Assembly (NCBI RefSeq): GCF_003258705.1
Contig: NZ_CP029480.1
Span: forward strand, 3,286,001 to 3,350,000
Origin: Arcticibacterium luteifluviistationis
GTDB lineage: Bacteria > Bacteroidota > Bacteroidia > Cytophagales > Spirosomataceae
Length of the DNA stretch: 64,000 nt
Direction of reading: 5' to 3'
Shown piece after piece: positions 10,101-18,226 of the stretch. A program made the translations under genes and the position numbers. Positions within the stretch are counted from its first letter, which is position 1; every line of letters starts with the position of its first letter. A model generated the notes under the pieces. That model made no database searches, was not told the origin of the DNA, and saw nothing but the letters and a program-made list of their open reading frames with translations.

Positions 10101-11444
10101 CATTCTCAAAGAGGCTTCCCTGATGGTTTTAATAGTCAAATTGTATTTATTGATATTGATGGAGATAAGGATAATGACTTAATTATCCTAGATGACCTAG
10201 TAACAATCTATACAAATACCGGTTCAGGACTTTTCGAAAACACAAATCAATCAATTGCCCCTAGTTTATCCTCAGCCACTATTGAGTTCGGAGATCTTAA
10301 CCACGATGGTTTCCCAGATTTCGTCTTAAGTGGGTATGATGCTACCTTTCAAAGGCATTATTCAAATATCTTTACAAATAATGGTAGTGGATTATTTAGC
10401 ACTACTAATCAAGCTATAATTGTCCCTTTTGAAGGCGATATAAAACTAGTAGACATAGATAATGATATAGACCTCGATATAATTATTGTAGGAGAAAACT
10501 CTCAAGAATCCTTCTTCAAAGTTTATAAAAACGATGGACTTGGCTCTTTTGACTTATTTGATTCCAAAATCCCTGTCATTATAAGACCATATTGGGGCTT
10601 TAAAGACCTAGATGGAGACTTTGACTTAGATCTTGTAATTTCTGGCTGGGAAAGTGGCTCAAACATCAGTTTTACTAGAATCTACCAGAATAATGGAGAT
10701 GGCGAATTCACACAAATAAATAGCCTAGATGATGAGTATTTTTTCTGGGCTTTTGACTTCGCAGATATTGATGGAGATGGAGATTTCGATTTTATTGCTA
10801 GTGAAGAAGATAATTCGAAAAATCTCTTTACTTCATTATATCTAAATAATGGACATCTAAATTTCTCTAGAAAACCAAATAGTGCTATGGTAGGAGTACG
10901 TTATTCAGATATAAAAGTGGCAGATTTAGATGGAGACACTGCACCCGATGTGATTATTACTGGTATTCTTGAGTCCGATAAGGCCGTCACTAAAATCTAT
11001 TATAGCGAAAATAAAGACAATAAGTGCTTTGCTACATATTCGTCGGATTTAATCATTTCCGATGCTCCGGTAAGTTGGATAGATGGAAATACTTATTTTG
11101 AAACCACAAACTCCGTAACGCATACCCTAACCAATGTAATGGGCTGCGACTCGATAGTTACTTTAAACCTTCTTTTAAAAGAAAAAGTACTTTCTAATGA
11201 AAGTATAAATATGGCAATATCGGTATATCCAAACCCATCAAATAATCTTTTAAAGATTATAAATAAAGGGGTTATTCAACCACATGATTACGCCATTGTA
11301 AACTCAAACGGTCAACAACTTGTCAATTGGAAGAGCCTGCAGCAAGAACAATTAATAGACATTAGCCGATTACCTTCTGGAACCTATATTATCAAATACC
11401 AAGAAGGTCTTAAAAGCAAGTCTTTGAAGTTTGTTAAGCGGTGA
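7164..11444 (+). CDS. giant secreted FG-GAP/VCBS-repeat protein with type IX secretion C-terminal domain (paralog B)
   Basis: The 1426-residue product starts at MKLWQKTLLLLILFATTSQA, a signal peptide; an in-frame TTG at 7140 is less likely. It contains at least three blocks of FG-GAP/VCBS repeats (DVNGDGFIDVMISG, DVDGDDDLDILLRG, DIDGDGDFDFIASE). The blocks are separated by Cys-containing modules of the form WIDG-x-TY-x(n)-GCDS-x-LNL near residues 405-500, 880 and 1300. The sorting domain ends in KFVKR and is nearly identical over its last 30 residues to those of the neighbours, while the propeller regions differ more. This suggests recombination or gene conversion at the 3' end. The likely role is surface adhesion or ligand binding, by inference from the family. 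Confidence 0.9.
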   Translation: MKLWQKTLLLLILFATTSQAQTFTELSPSPLTGTSWSSVDVSDVNGDGFIDVMISGSASSGIKISKLYLNKSGGNFTEQADSPFEGVYRSSVSFADIDMDNDEDLLITGMNSDDIPIALIYINDGLGNFTLNETNKLPGVYFSSVAFADVDADNDPDLFITGSTGQDNSIAKLFINDGSGFFEESSQNLFEGVHQSSLAFNDVDLDSDYDLIITGHNGSGGSTKLYKNDGSGNFSEDLNIPFDNVYASSIAFGDIENDGDDDLLITGFSTEANKPVSKLYTNDGLGNFQEDTMSTFQDFVLSSISFADMNSDGFQDILMNGFSQSIGIATAYYYRNNKNGTFVLASEIKPSTNDVSPTSIISFDADNDDDLDILITGPADSMGKGRFYISEGRGCIVYNEYDFINACDSLKWIDGITYYESNTTAQLRLRGEFGCDSIINLRLNLGHTSFSNNTFTSRKPLYLNGHSYIESSYGISDTLINANGCDSIANIDVEIIREISGGGFTRDTVFSFISKNREKCFADIDNDGDLDIITYISGSLSSEVRVYLNKSKGIYELDNSFLSFLVIRTNQLVFEDINNDGLDDLLVYGYSPKNFTWEFILYLNDKEQGFVRQTELEGDFPEFRVIIPFDYNSDELIDFLGFGKTLVRQDSFITYIAKTVLIKNIGFGKLEIVDSNLPDLQYAQTSFGDVDGDDDLDILLRGFGETFSDRTETLFINNGSSQFEEERSFVSDYYYIGSGNLADIDNDGFDDIIIDGRTIVDSVYSTTIFSGSSDNSLVRKPYDSSSPFIQSQISKYGDFDNDGDLDLIASNYPWPFVYTNDGTGNFTKAIDSPFLEHIGYNPDLIDLDDDGYLDIISYDKIYFNDGCTPNYVVDSIVSYYPYTWIDGKTYDESNDYSRVIFKNQYNCDSIIALNLEIRNTPREGGFIEITPPIIDVVKFASIALGDINGNNKIDLAISGVGNGLGANIYINQCERKFINHSQRGFPDGFNSQIVFIDIDGDKDNDLIILDDLVTIYTNTGSGLFENTNQSIAPSLSSATIEFGDLNHDGFPDFVLSGYDATFQRHYSNIFTNNGSGLFSTTNQAIIVPFEGDIKLVDIDNDIDLDIIIVGENSQESFFKVYKNDGLGSFDLFDSKIPVIIRPYWGFKDLDGDFDLDLVISGWESGSNISFTRIYQNNGDGEFTQINSLDDEYFFWAFDFADIDGDGDFDFIASEEDNSKNLFTSLYLNNGHLNFSRKPNSAMVGVRYSDIKVADLDGDTAPDVIITGILESDKAVTKIYYSENKDNKCFATYSSDLIISDAPVSWIDGNTYFETTNSVTHTLTNVMGCDSIVTLNLLLKEKVLSNESINMAISVYPNPSNNLLKIINKGVIQPHDYAIVNSNGQQLVNWKSLQQEQLIDISRLPSGTYIIKYQEGLKSKSLKFVKR

Positions 11445-11460
11445 GTTTGTGTGGTATTTG

Positions 11461-11529
11461 AAAGCCTTAATACCTTCCGGTTCTGAGGTGGCAATTTGCA
11501 AGAATTGTAGTGAGAGATTTTTGGTTTAG
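11461..11529 (+). pseudogene. relic of the radical SAM gene 3' end
   Basis: An open stretch of 22 codons and a TAG reads KALIPSGSEV followed by AICKNCSERFLV. It matches the last 22 residues of the radical SAM protein (coded at 3869-3937) at 17 positions, including the ICKNCSE cluster motif. Upstream of 11461 the match fades within a few codons and there is no start or radical SAM core. It is a leftover of the segment duplication that also produced the next gene. Confidence 0.75.
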
Positions 11530-11550
11530 AAGGCTTTCAGACTACCTTAG
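11520..11550 (+). promoter_or_regulatory. duplicated promoter for the third VCBS-repeat gene
   Basis: TTTG at 11520-11523, a 19-base spacer and TACCTTAG at 11543-11550 copy the arrangement at 3928-3958. The element sits in the radical SAM relic and its 3' flank. That may be why this otherwise useless gene tail was kept. Confidence 0.4.
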
Positions 11551-11614
11551 CTACGCCTTCTAAAGGCTAAAACCCAAATAAACATTTAACTATACATACA
11601 TCAATATTGACGAT

Positions 11615-14600
11615 ATGAAACAACTTTCATCTCTTCTTCTATTTCTTTCCTTTTTGTCTTCTCCTGTTTTTGCTCAAAAGTTTACGGACATCACTCCAAG
11701 AACAGATCTGGCAAGAACTAGTGCCGTCAAAACTGTTGAATCTGCAGATTTTGATGGCGATGGTGATCTTGATTTAGCTATATCGGGTAGTTACACTTTG
11801 CCTGAAGGATATTCAAAATCCATCATTGGGGTTTACAAGAATGATGGATTAGGAAATTTTACTTTGAATTCAGAAAATGACATCATTCATGATGAAGCTC
11901 TAAGATTTCAAATACAAGATTTAGATAATGATGGAGATGACGACATCTACTTTATTACTTCCCAAATGGAAGCGGACAGCACTAAAGTACTTTACTATTA
12001 TCGTTTAAATAATGATGGAAATGCCTCGTTTACTTCGGAGAAAACAGCATTAAATATCCCCGCAATGGAGAATTTGAATGTGGTTGTTGGAGATATTGAA
12101 AATGACAATGATTACGACTTACTAGTAACGGGAAGTATCACCACTCAAGACTCCTTAGGAAAAAGTGTAGAAATGGGTAAATCTTATCTCATTGAAAACA
12201 ATGACAATACTAGTTTTACAGTAAATATAAACAACGAAATTGATGGTTATTTTGATGCTAAATCTCTTTTTGAAGACTTAGATAATGACGGCGATTTAGA
12301 TTTAATTATTAGTGGTATTACCTCCAAAATACCTTTTAATGAAAGGTTTAATACTGTTATTTATTTAAATAATGGTAATAATGTTTTTGTAAAAAACGAG
12401 CAAAATGACTTTTTGAATATAGCTGCCACTACAGACCTTTCATTAACTGATATGGATCTTGATGGCGACATGGATCTAATTATTTCTGGAAAGCGAAACC
12501 CTATCGATTGGCAACGTCAATCTGTTATCATTTTTGAGAATGAAGGAAAAGGCAATTTTACACGTTCCAATAAAATCACTTTTGAAAATTATAACTGTGA
12601 TGTAGAGCTTCTAGATTATAATAAGGATGGTTATGAAGATATTTTCCTACGCGGATATATCTATTCTCCAAGAGGAGAATCACAGGCATATACTCAGATA
12701 CTAATCAATAATAATGGGAATGGTTATATGGGAATAGGGTCTGATTATCCGTTGTCATATTTCGGTGAAATAGGACTAATAAAATGTTTGGACATCAATA
12801 ATGACGGAAACAAAGATTTGTTAAGCTTCCCTGGAGAGAATAATGGTTTTTTAGAGAACAGCTTTTTCGACACTTATCTAAATAACAATCAATCTTTTGA
12901 GCTAAAACAGACAATCTTTTTTGGCAACCTTACTCATCTAAAAAGTGCTTTTTTGAAATATGATGGAGATGATTTTCCAGACATGATTATTACTGGAATC
13001 AATGAGACAAATCAACCGCAGACCAAAGTGTATTTAAATAATAATGGAACTTCTAATTTCGATTTGCTAATTGAAAATCCATTCCCACGTCTGAGTAAAC
13101 CTTTACTTAAAGTTGATGATTTTAATAATGACAATTTTGAAGATGTAGTTTTCATAGGCTTTGATTCTCTTTCAATTCCATCAATACAAATGTTTACAAA
13201 AAACCTTGATGGGCCTTTTCAAAAAAGTTTCGATTTTAAGATTAATGCCGATAGCCTCAATCAGATGGAAACTGTTGATATTAACCAAGATGGATGGATG
13301 GATTTTGCCATTACAGGCCTGAATGATAATAAAGCGTTCTTACATATTTTCTTGAATATGAAAGATGGCACTTTTGAGCCGCATGATTACAGTGAAATTT
13401 TTGAAGAAGGCCTTGAAAATATCCAGTTTGGAATAATAGATGAAGATGTTTATCCAGATATCCTTTTTAACAAAGGATTATTCCCACTTGATATTAATAA
13501 ACAACAAATCAAAGTCTTCACAAACTCGAATGGCGGAGGCTATAAACTTGAAAACAAATCAATTACAGAACATTCTACGGACTATCGCTTAGATCCCTGG
13601 TATGAATTGATTGACCTAGACAATGATGGAGACGATGATATAATAGCCAATAATAATAATTTTGGAACATACTACTCCAACAGACGATTTGATAGTTTTG
13701 AAAATGATGCTGGAAATTTCAAAAGTAAACCTGGAGACAGACTCTTTTCAGGTTATCAAATTGCCGCAAAAGCCGCTGATTTCAATAATGATAATACGGA
13801 AGATTTATTTGCTCTATATTATAATACCTCCAGAAATATAGGAGGCAATACAACTTCTTATCACTACCAAAAAAGCATGCTAGTAAACATTGACAATGTT
13901 TTAATGAAAGAGACCTCCTGTCCGTCATTTAAAAGTTTCAAATCTGCCGAAATTTTAACAGTCGATATTAATGCCGACGGTTTTTTGGATATGATGATAA
14001 GCGGAGTTGATATTTCAGGCAAGCCAGAAATTAGATTATATTTAAATGAAGGCACCCAATTACCTTATAATGTAGATCAGATTCATGGCTGTGATTCTAC
14101 CACTTGGATTAATGGTAAAACCTACACCTCCAATAATTTTGAAGATGTATATCCGCAGATTTCTGAATATACCTCAACGGGTTCCACTTTCGACTGCGAT
14201 CCTAGAACTGCTTTATACCTAACCATGGGTCAAAATAACAACTGGAAAGACACCGTAAATGCCACAGGTGAATTCACATGGATAGATGGCAATACCTATT
14301 ATCAAAGTAACAACACCGCCACCTATACTTTAACAAATCAGTCTGGCTGTGACTCTACCATTAGCTTAAATCTCACGCTGATTCCTTTAGCAAATGAGTT
14401 GGAATCATCAATAGCACTTTTCCCTAACCCTAGCGGAGAACAACTAAAGTTTGACCTAGGACATGAGCCTGAAGAAAATCTTGAATATCAAATCTTCAAT
14501 ACTTCAGGTTTGGAAATGAAAACTTGGGAAAGTAATCTTAAAGAACAAGTCATAGACATTAGCCCATTACCCTCTGGAACCTATATTATCAAATATCAAG

Positions 14601-14641
14601 AGGGGCTTAAGAGCGAATCTATGAAGTTTGTTAAGCGGTAA
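11615..14641 (+). CDS. secreted FG-GAP/VCBS-repeat protein with type IX secretion C-terminal domain (paralog C)
   Basis: The 1008-residue product has a signal peptide almost identical to paralog A (MKQLSSLLLF...FAQ). About 850 residues of FG-GAP/VCBS repeats follow (DFDGDGDLDLAISG, DMDLDGDMDLIISG), then a GCDSTTWINGKTYTSNNFE module, a WIDGNTYY/GCDST module and a T9SS type A sorting domain ending in KFVKR. DNA similarity to paralog A runs from the upstream relic through the start codon (34 bases are identical across the start region) and is clear to the 3' end. The gene is therefore a recent duplicate. Its stop is only 6 bases from the convergent sulfurtransferase stop. Confidence 0.9.
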   Translation: MKQLSSLLLFLSFLSSPVFAQKFTDITPRTDLARTSAVKTVESADFDGDGDLDLAISGSYTLPEGYSKSIIGVYKNDGLGNFTLNSENDIIHDEALRFQIQDLDNDGDDDIYFITSQMEADSTKVLYYYRLNNDGNASFTSEKTALNIPAMENLNVVVGDIENDNDYDLLVTGSITTQDSLGKSVEMGKSYLIENNDNTSFTVNINNEIDGYFDAKSLFEDLDNDGDLDLIISGITSKIPFNERFNTVIYLNNGNNVFVKNEQNDFLNIAATTDLSLTDMDLDGDMDLIISGKRNPIDWQRQSVIIFENEGKGNFTRSNKITFENYNCDVELLDYNKDGYEDIFLRGYIYSPRGESQAYTQILINNNGNGYMGIGSDYPLSYFGEIGLIKCLDINNDGNKDLLSFPGENNGFLENSFFDTYLNNNQSFELKQTIFFGNLTHLKSAFLKYDGDDFPDMIITGINETNQPQTKVYLNNNGTSNFDLLIENPFPRLSKPLLKVDDFNNDNFEDVVFIGFDSLSIPSIQMFTKNLDGPFQKSFDFKINADSLNQMETVDINQDGWMDFAITGLNDNKAFLHIFLNMKDGTFEPHDYSEIFEEGLENIQFGIIDEDVYPDILFNKGLFPLDINKQQIKVFTNSNGGGYKLENKSITEHSTDYRLDPWYELIDLDNDGDDDIIANNNNFGTYYSNRRFDSFENDAGNFKSKPGDRLFSGYQIAAKAADFNNDNTEDLFALYYNTSRNIGGNTTSYHYQKSMLVNIDNVLMKETSCPSFKSFKSAEILTVDINADGFLDMMISGVDISGKPEIRLYLNEGTQLPYNVDQIHGCDSTTWINGKTYTSNNFEDVYPQISEYTSTGSTFDCDPRTALYLTMGQNNNWKDTVNATGEFTWIDGNTYYQSNNTATYTLTNQSGCDSTISLNLTLIPLANELESSIALFPNPSGEQLKFDLGHEPEENLEYQIFNTSGLEMKTWESNLKEQVIDISPLPSGTYIIKYQEGLKSESMKFVKR

Positions 14642-14647
14642 GAAATA

Positions 14648-15487
14648 TCAAGAAGTATGCACCGGTAATTCCCCTGGCATCCCCCACTCTGCCCAGCTTC
14701 CGTCATAAACTGCGGCGTTTTTATAACCTGCTATTTCGGCTGCTAGAGCAATAACCGAGGCCGTTACGCCAGAGCCGCAGGTCATTACTAGACTTTTATT
14801 TTCTAATTGATAGTTATCAAAGATTGCTTTCAACTCCTCTTCAGATTTCATGTAAATGCCATTTTGAACCGAAGGGAAAGGCAAACAAACGGAATTAGGT
14901 ATATGGCCTCCTCTTAAACCAGCTCTTGGTTCAGGAGCAGTTCCATCAAATCGTCCTTGTGACCTTGCATCCATTATTTGAAATGTCTTATTATCAATAA
15001 TTGACAAGACATCTTCTGCTTTATAAAACAGGCTTTTATTGGTTTTAGCTTCAAAATCTCCCTTCTCCACTTTTGGCCATTCGGCTTTCACCGTTTCAAA
15101 ACCTGCTTCTTTCCAAGCTGGATACCCTCCACTTAAGACATAAACATGCTCGTGCCCCATGGCTCTAAACATCCACCAAGCTCTAGCACTTCCATAAGTA
15201 CCCACTTGGTCATAAACCACAATAATAGAGTCTTTATTGATACCAATATTTTGAGCGGCAGCTATAAAATATTCCTCCGTAGGCATCATGTGCGGTAAGT
15301 CGGTATCTAAAATGCTAAAATCAGCATTGATATCCATCATTACCGCTCCTGGGATTTTGTAACCAGACTCCCAATCTTCAGCTGCTTTTACAGGTTTCAT
15401 TTTAGCTTCTACTATTATAACTTTAGAATCATCCTGCTGAGTTGCCAGCCATTTTACACTTACTAAAGGAATATTTTGCTTTTGCAT
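14648..15487 (-). CDS. sseA: thiosulfate / 3-mercaptopyruvate sulfurtransferase (two rhodanese domains)
   Basis: The enzyme moves a sulfane sulfur from thiosulfate or 3-mercaptopyruvate to an acceptor such as cyanide or a thiol, in the cytoplasm. At 279 aa it has the usual tandem rhodanese layout. The N-terminal non-catalytic domain (about residues 5-135) includes VVYDQVGTYGSARAWW. The catalytic domain (about 160-275) carries the active-site loop C237-GSGVTA, the loop type of mercaptopyruvate sulfurtransferases. No signal peptide is present. It is a single gene, convergent with the VCBS gene and divergent from glycyl-tRNA synthetase. Confidence 0.92.
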   Translation of the reverse strand: MQKQNIPLVSVKWLATQQDDSKVIIVEAKMKPVKAAEDWESGYKIPGAVMMDINADFSILDTDLPHMMPTEEYFIAAAQNIGINKDSIIVVYDQVGTYGSARAWWMFRAMGHEHVYVLSGGYPAWKEAGFETVKAEWPKVEKGDFEAKTNKSLFYKAEDVLSIIDNKTFQIMDARSQGRFDGTAPEPRAGLRGGHIPNSVCLPFPSVQNGIYMKSEEELKAIFDNYQLENKSLVMTCGSGVTASVIALAAEIAGYKNAAVYDGSWAEWGMPGELPVHTS

Positions 15488-15541
15488 GTTAGAGTTTGTT
15501 ATTAGTCACCATCAATTAATCGAAATTTAAGAGCATTTCCT

Positions 15542-15549
15542 TAGTTTTG
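15542..15549 (+). promoter_or_regulatory. possible -7 element upstream of glycyl-tRNA synthetase
   Basis: TAGTTTTG fits the Bacteroidota TAnnTTTG consensus and lies 105 bases before the glyQS start. I do not see a good TTTG at the expected -33 distance, so support is weak. Confidence 0.3.
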
Positions 15550-15654
15550 CGATGCATTTAAGGGATTTAATGCTTTACGAAGAAAATTCAGTTTCAATCT
15601 TCCTATTAAATAGCCCTATATTCAGATTTTCTTAGAACAAAAAAGGATACAATC

Positions 15655-17139
15655 ATGTCGGCACCAGCCACAACTCTTCAGGATATCATTGCTCACGCAA
15701 AAGAATACGGTTTTGTATTTCCATCTTCAGAAATTTATGACGGCCTTCAAGCTGTTTATGATTATGGACAAAACGGTGTAGAATTAAAAAACAATTTAAA
15801 GAATGTATGGTGGAAAGCCATGACTCAGCTTCACGACAATATTGTCGGGGTTGATGCGGCTATTTTCATGCATCCATTAACGTGGAAAGCTTCTGGTCAC
15901 ATAGATGGTTTTAACGACCCTATGATTGATAATAAAGACAGCAAGAAAAGATACCGTGCCGACCAACTTTTAGAAGGCAAAGCAGAACTGCTTACAAATG
16001 CCGGTAAAGAAGACGAAGCAAATGCTCTTTTGGCTAAAATGGGTAAGCTTTTAGGCGATGAAGATTTAGAGGCCGTAAGAGAATTGATTATTTCGGAGAA
16101 CATTGTTTGCCCTGTTTCAGGAACTTTAAACTGGACGGAGGTTCGTCAGTTTAACTTGATGTTTTCTACAAAAATAGGTTCTGTAGCTGATGACTCTAGT
16201 ACCATTTATCTTCGCCCGGAAACGGCTCAAGGTATTTTTGTCAACTTTTTGAATGTTCAAAAAAGCGGCCGAATGAAAGTACCATTTGGTATTTCTCAAA
16301 TTGGTAAAGCTTTTAGAAATGAGATTGTAGCTCGTCAGTTCATTTTCAGAATGCGTGAGTTTGAACAAATGGAGATGCAATTCTTTGTTCGCCCTGGTAC
16401 TGAAATGGAGTGGTATAACAAATGGAAAGAAACTCGTTTGAGCTTCCATAAAGCTATTGGCCTGCCTGCAGAAAGTTTGAAATATCACGACCACGACAAA
16501 CTAGCTCACTACGCTAATGCGGCTGTAGATATAGAATACAAATTCCCATTTGGTTTTAGAGAGATTGAAGGTATTCACTCAAGGACTGATTTTGATTTGA
16601 GTAACCATCAGGCACTTTCTAAGAAAAAGCAGCAATACTTTGACCCAAGTATTGACCCAGAAACTAATAAACCTTACGGAAACTACATTCCTTATGTGGT
16701 AGAAACCTCTGTAGGTGCAGATAGACTTTTCTTAGCTACTTTCTGTAATGCATTTACCAAAGAAATGGTAGGTGAAGGTGATAAGCAAAAAGAAAGAACC
16801 TATATGAAGCTTCATCCTGCTCTTGCTCCTGTAAAAGCAGCTGTACTTCCATTAGTTAAAAAGGATGGTTTAGCTGAACTAGGACAGGAAATAGCTAATT
16901 CTTTAAAATCATCTTTCAGGACAGTTTATGATGATGGCGGTGCTATTGGTAAAAGATATACACGTCAAGATTTAATTGGAACTCCGTTCTGTATCGCAGT
17001 GGATTATGAAACCAAAGACGACAACTGTGTGACTATTAGACATAGAGACACAATGGAGCAGGAACGCGTGCCGATTTCGGAATTAAAAGAAAGAATAGGC
17101 AAAGAAGTGGCTGTAGAGCGTATTTTGGAAGCCATCTAA
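15655..17139 (+). CDS. glyQS: glycine--tRNA ligase (class II, single-chain dimeric type)
   Basis: It charges tRNA-Gly with glycine using ATP in the cytoplasm. The 494-aa chain is of the alpha2 (archaeal/eukaryotic-like) type used by Bacteroidota rather than the alpha2beta2 type. Class II motifs are clear: motif 2 with FRNEIVARQFIFRMREFEQM and an upstream YLRPETAQGIFVNF segment. The last motif is read in VETSVGADRLFLA, and an anticodon-binding domain occupies the last roughly 110 residues. Length and start are normal. A terminator-like hairpin follows the stop. Confidence 0.97.
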   Translation: MSAPATTLQDIIAHAKEYGFVFPSSEIYDGLQAVYDYGQNGVELKNNLKNVWWKAMTQLHDNIVGVDAAIFMHPLTWKASGHIDGFNDPMIDNKDSKKRYRADQLLEGKAELLTNAGKEDEANALLAKMGKLLGDEDLEAVRELIISENIVCPVSGTLNWTEVRQFNLMFSTKIGSVADDSSTIYLRPETAQGIFVNFLNVQKSGRMKVPFGISQIGKAFRNEIVARQFIFRMREFEQMEMQFFVRPGTEMEWYNKWKETRLSFHKAIGLPAESLKYHDHDKLAHYANAAVDIEYKFPFGFREIEGIHSRTDFDLSNHQALSKKKQQYFDPSIDPETNKPYGNYIPYVVETSVGADRLFLATFCNAFTKEMVGEGDKQKERTYMKLHPALAPVKAAVLPLVKKDGLAELGQEIANSLKSSFRTVYDDGGAIGKRYTRQDLIGTPFCIAVDYETKDDNCVTIRHRDTMEQERVPISELKERIGKEVAVERILEAI

Positions 17140-17156
17140 GTATAATTTCTTCGATT

Positions 17157-17191
17157 AAAAGAGGGAGCACATCGTGTTTCCTCTTTTTTTT
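17157..17191 (+). terminator. rho-independent terminator after glyQS
   Basis: AAAAGAGG pairs with CCTCTTTT around an imperfect inner stem (GAGCAC/GTGTTTC), ending in a run of T. It lies 18 bases after the glyQS stop. Confidence 0.7.
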
Positions 17192-17201
17192 GCTAGAAAA
17201 C

Positions 17202-17215
17202 TTGACAAGTGTCAA
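17202..17215. promoter_or_regulatory. palindrome upstream of the Xre/RES pair (candidate operator)
   Basis: TTGACA-AG-TGTCAA is a perfect 6-base inverted repeat 34 bases before the antitoxin start. Xre-type antitoxins of RES systems are known to bind palindromes in their own promoter; that this is the site is inference. Confidence 0.5.
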
Positions 17216-17248
17216 AAAAAATACGACATTTGAATAAAGGAAAATAGA

Positions 17249-17659
17249 ATGGTAGAAGATAAAAAATATAAGGTACCTGATGATAACAATAGCCTAAACA
17301 TTGCTGAAGAAGCTTTGGCAGGTTACGGTTATGCATATGTAGCTAATTTGCCAGTAAGCCAGAGTTTCACTCAAAAAGACTGGTCAAACTTCCTTCATAT
17401 TTCAGAGCGTACCATCATAAGATACCGCGAGCAAAACAAAAAATTTGACCCACTCCAAACTGACAGAATAATTCTTTTAGAGCACCTTTATGATTTTGGC
17501 CTAAGTATTTTCGGTAATGAAAACAACTTTAATCAATGGCTCATCAATAAAAACCTTGCTCTAGGTGGTCGTACTCCTAAAGAGCTCTTGGTTACCTCAT
17601 TTGGTATTAACATGGTCAAAGATGAAATAGGCCGCATAGCTCATGGTGTGCTCGCATGA
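17249..17659 (+). CDS. Xre/MbcA/ParS-type antitoxin (DUF2384) of a RES toxin system
   Basis: The 136-aa antitoxin is expected to bind and neutralise the RES toxin encoded next and to repress the operon. A helix-turn-helix region is seen around residues 45-70 (DWSNFLHISERTIIRYREQ). The C-terminal DUF2384/MbcA-ParS part (residues 75-136) contains FGNENNFNQWL, GGRTPKELL and a helical end that in this family covers the toxin active site. Its TGA overlaps the toxin ATG by four bases (ATGA), so translation is coupled. A 14-base palindrome lies upstream. Confidence 0.88.
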   Translation: MVEDKKYKVPDDNNSLNIAEEALAGYGYAYVANLPVSQSFTQKDWSNFLHISERTIIRYREQNKKFDPLQTDRIILLEHLYDFGLSIFGNENNFNQWLINKNLALGGRTPKELLVTSFGINMVKDEIGRIAHGVLA

Positions 17660-18114
17660 TAGTCTATCGTTTAGCTTCTGGACCTTATAAAGATGATATT
17701 TCTGGTACAGGAGCACGACTATTTGGTGGTAGATGGAACAGCAAAGGCATGCAAGTTCTTTACACCTCCTCTTCCATAGCACTTTGTACCGTTGAAATAG
17801 CCGTTAGAACTCCGCTGCATAGTTTACCTATGGATTATTTCTTAATCAAAGTTTATATCCCAGACGATTTAGCCATTTACCAGATACCAAATGAAGTTCT
17901 TCCACAGAAGTGGGATGTACTTCCTCATGGAGATTTTACTCAAAAACTGGGAGACAGCTTCTTAAAAAAAGGTAATTACCTCATCATGAAAACACCGTCG
18001 GCTTGTGTAGAGGGAGACTTTAATTATCTCGTCAATCCTTTTCATCCCGATTTTGATAAGGTTAAAATAATTGAGACGAAGAAGTTTGAATTTGACTCTA
18101 GACTATTCAGCTAG
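17656..18114 (+). CDS. RES-domain toxin (NAD+-consuming family)
   Basis: The 152-aa RES protein is the toxin partner of the preceding Xre-type gene. Family members degrade NAD+ by hydrolysis or phosphorolysis and arrest growth. The polar residues that name the family are present: Arg26 in GGRWN, Glu47 in TVEIAV and Ser115 in TPSACV, followed by the typical NYLVNPFHPDF segment. The length is normal and the frame is intact, so the toxin looks functional. Which NAD+ chemistry it uses cannot be told from sequence. Confidence 0.88.
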   Translation: MIVYRLASGPYKDDISGTGARLFGGRWNSKGMQVLYTSSSIALCTVEIAVRTPLHSLPMDYFLIKVYIPDDLAIYQIPNEVLPQKWDVLPHGDFTQKLGDSFLKKGNYLIMKTPSACVEGDFNYLVNPFHPDFDKVKIIETKKFEFDSRLFS

Positions 18115-18226
18115 AATCCCCTTAAATTAAGTCAAGCTATATACCTCCAAATCAACATTTTGAAATATCCTTGCTCATAAAACATCAGATTTTTCTAACT
18201 TTAATAATCATTAAAACCAACCCAAA

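Noticed and set aside
4100-14500. CRISPR-like or tandem DNA repeats
   Set aside because: The regular GATGGxGATxxxGAT pattern comes from calcium-loop codons of VCBS repeats in coding sequence; spacing and sequence vary as expected for protein repeats.
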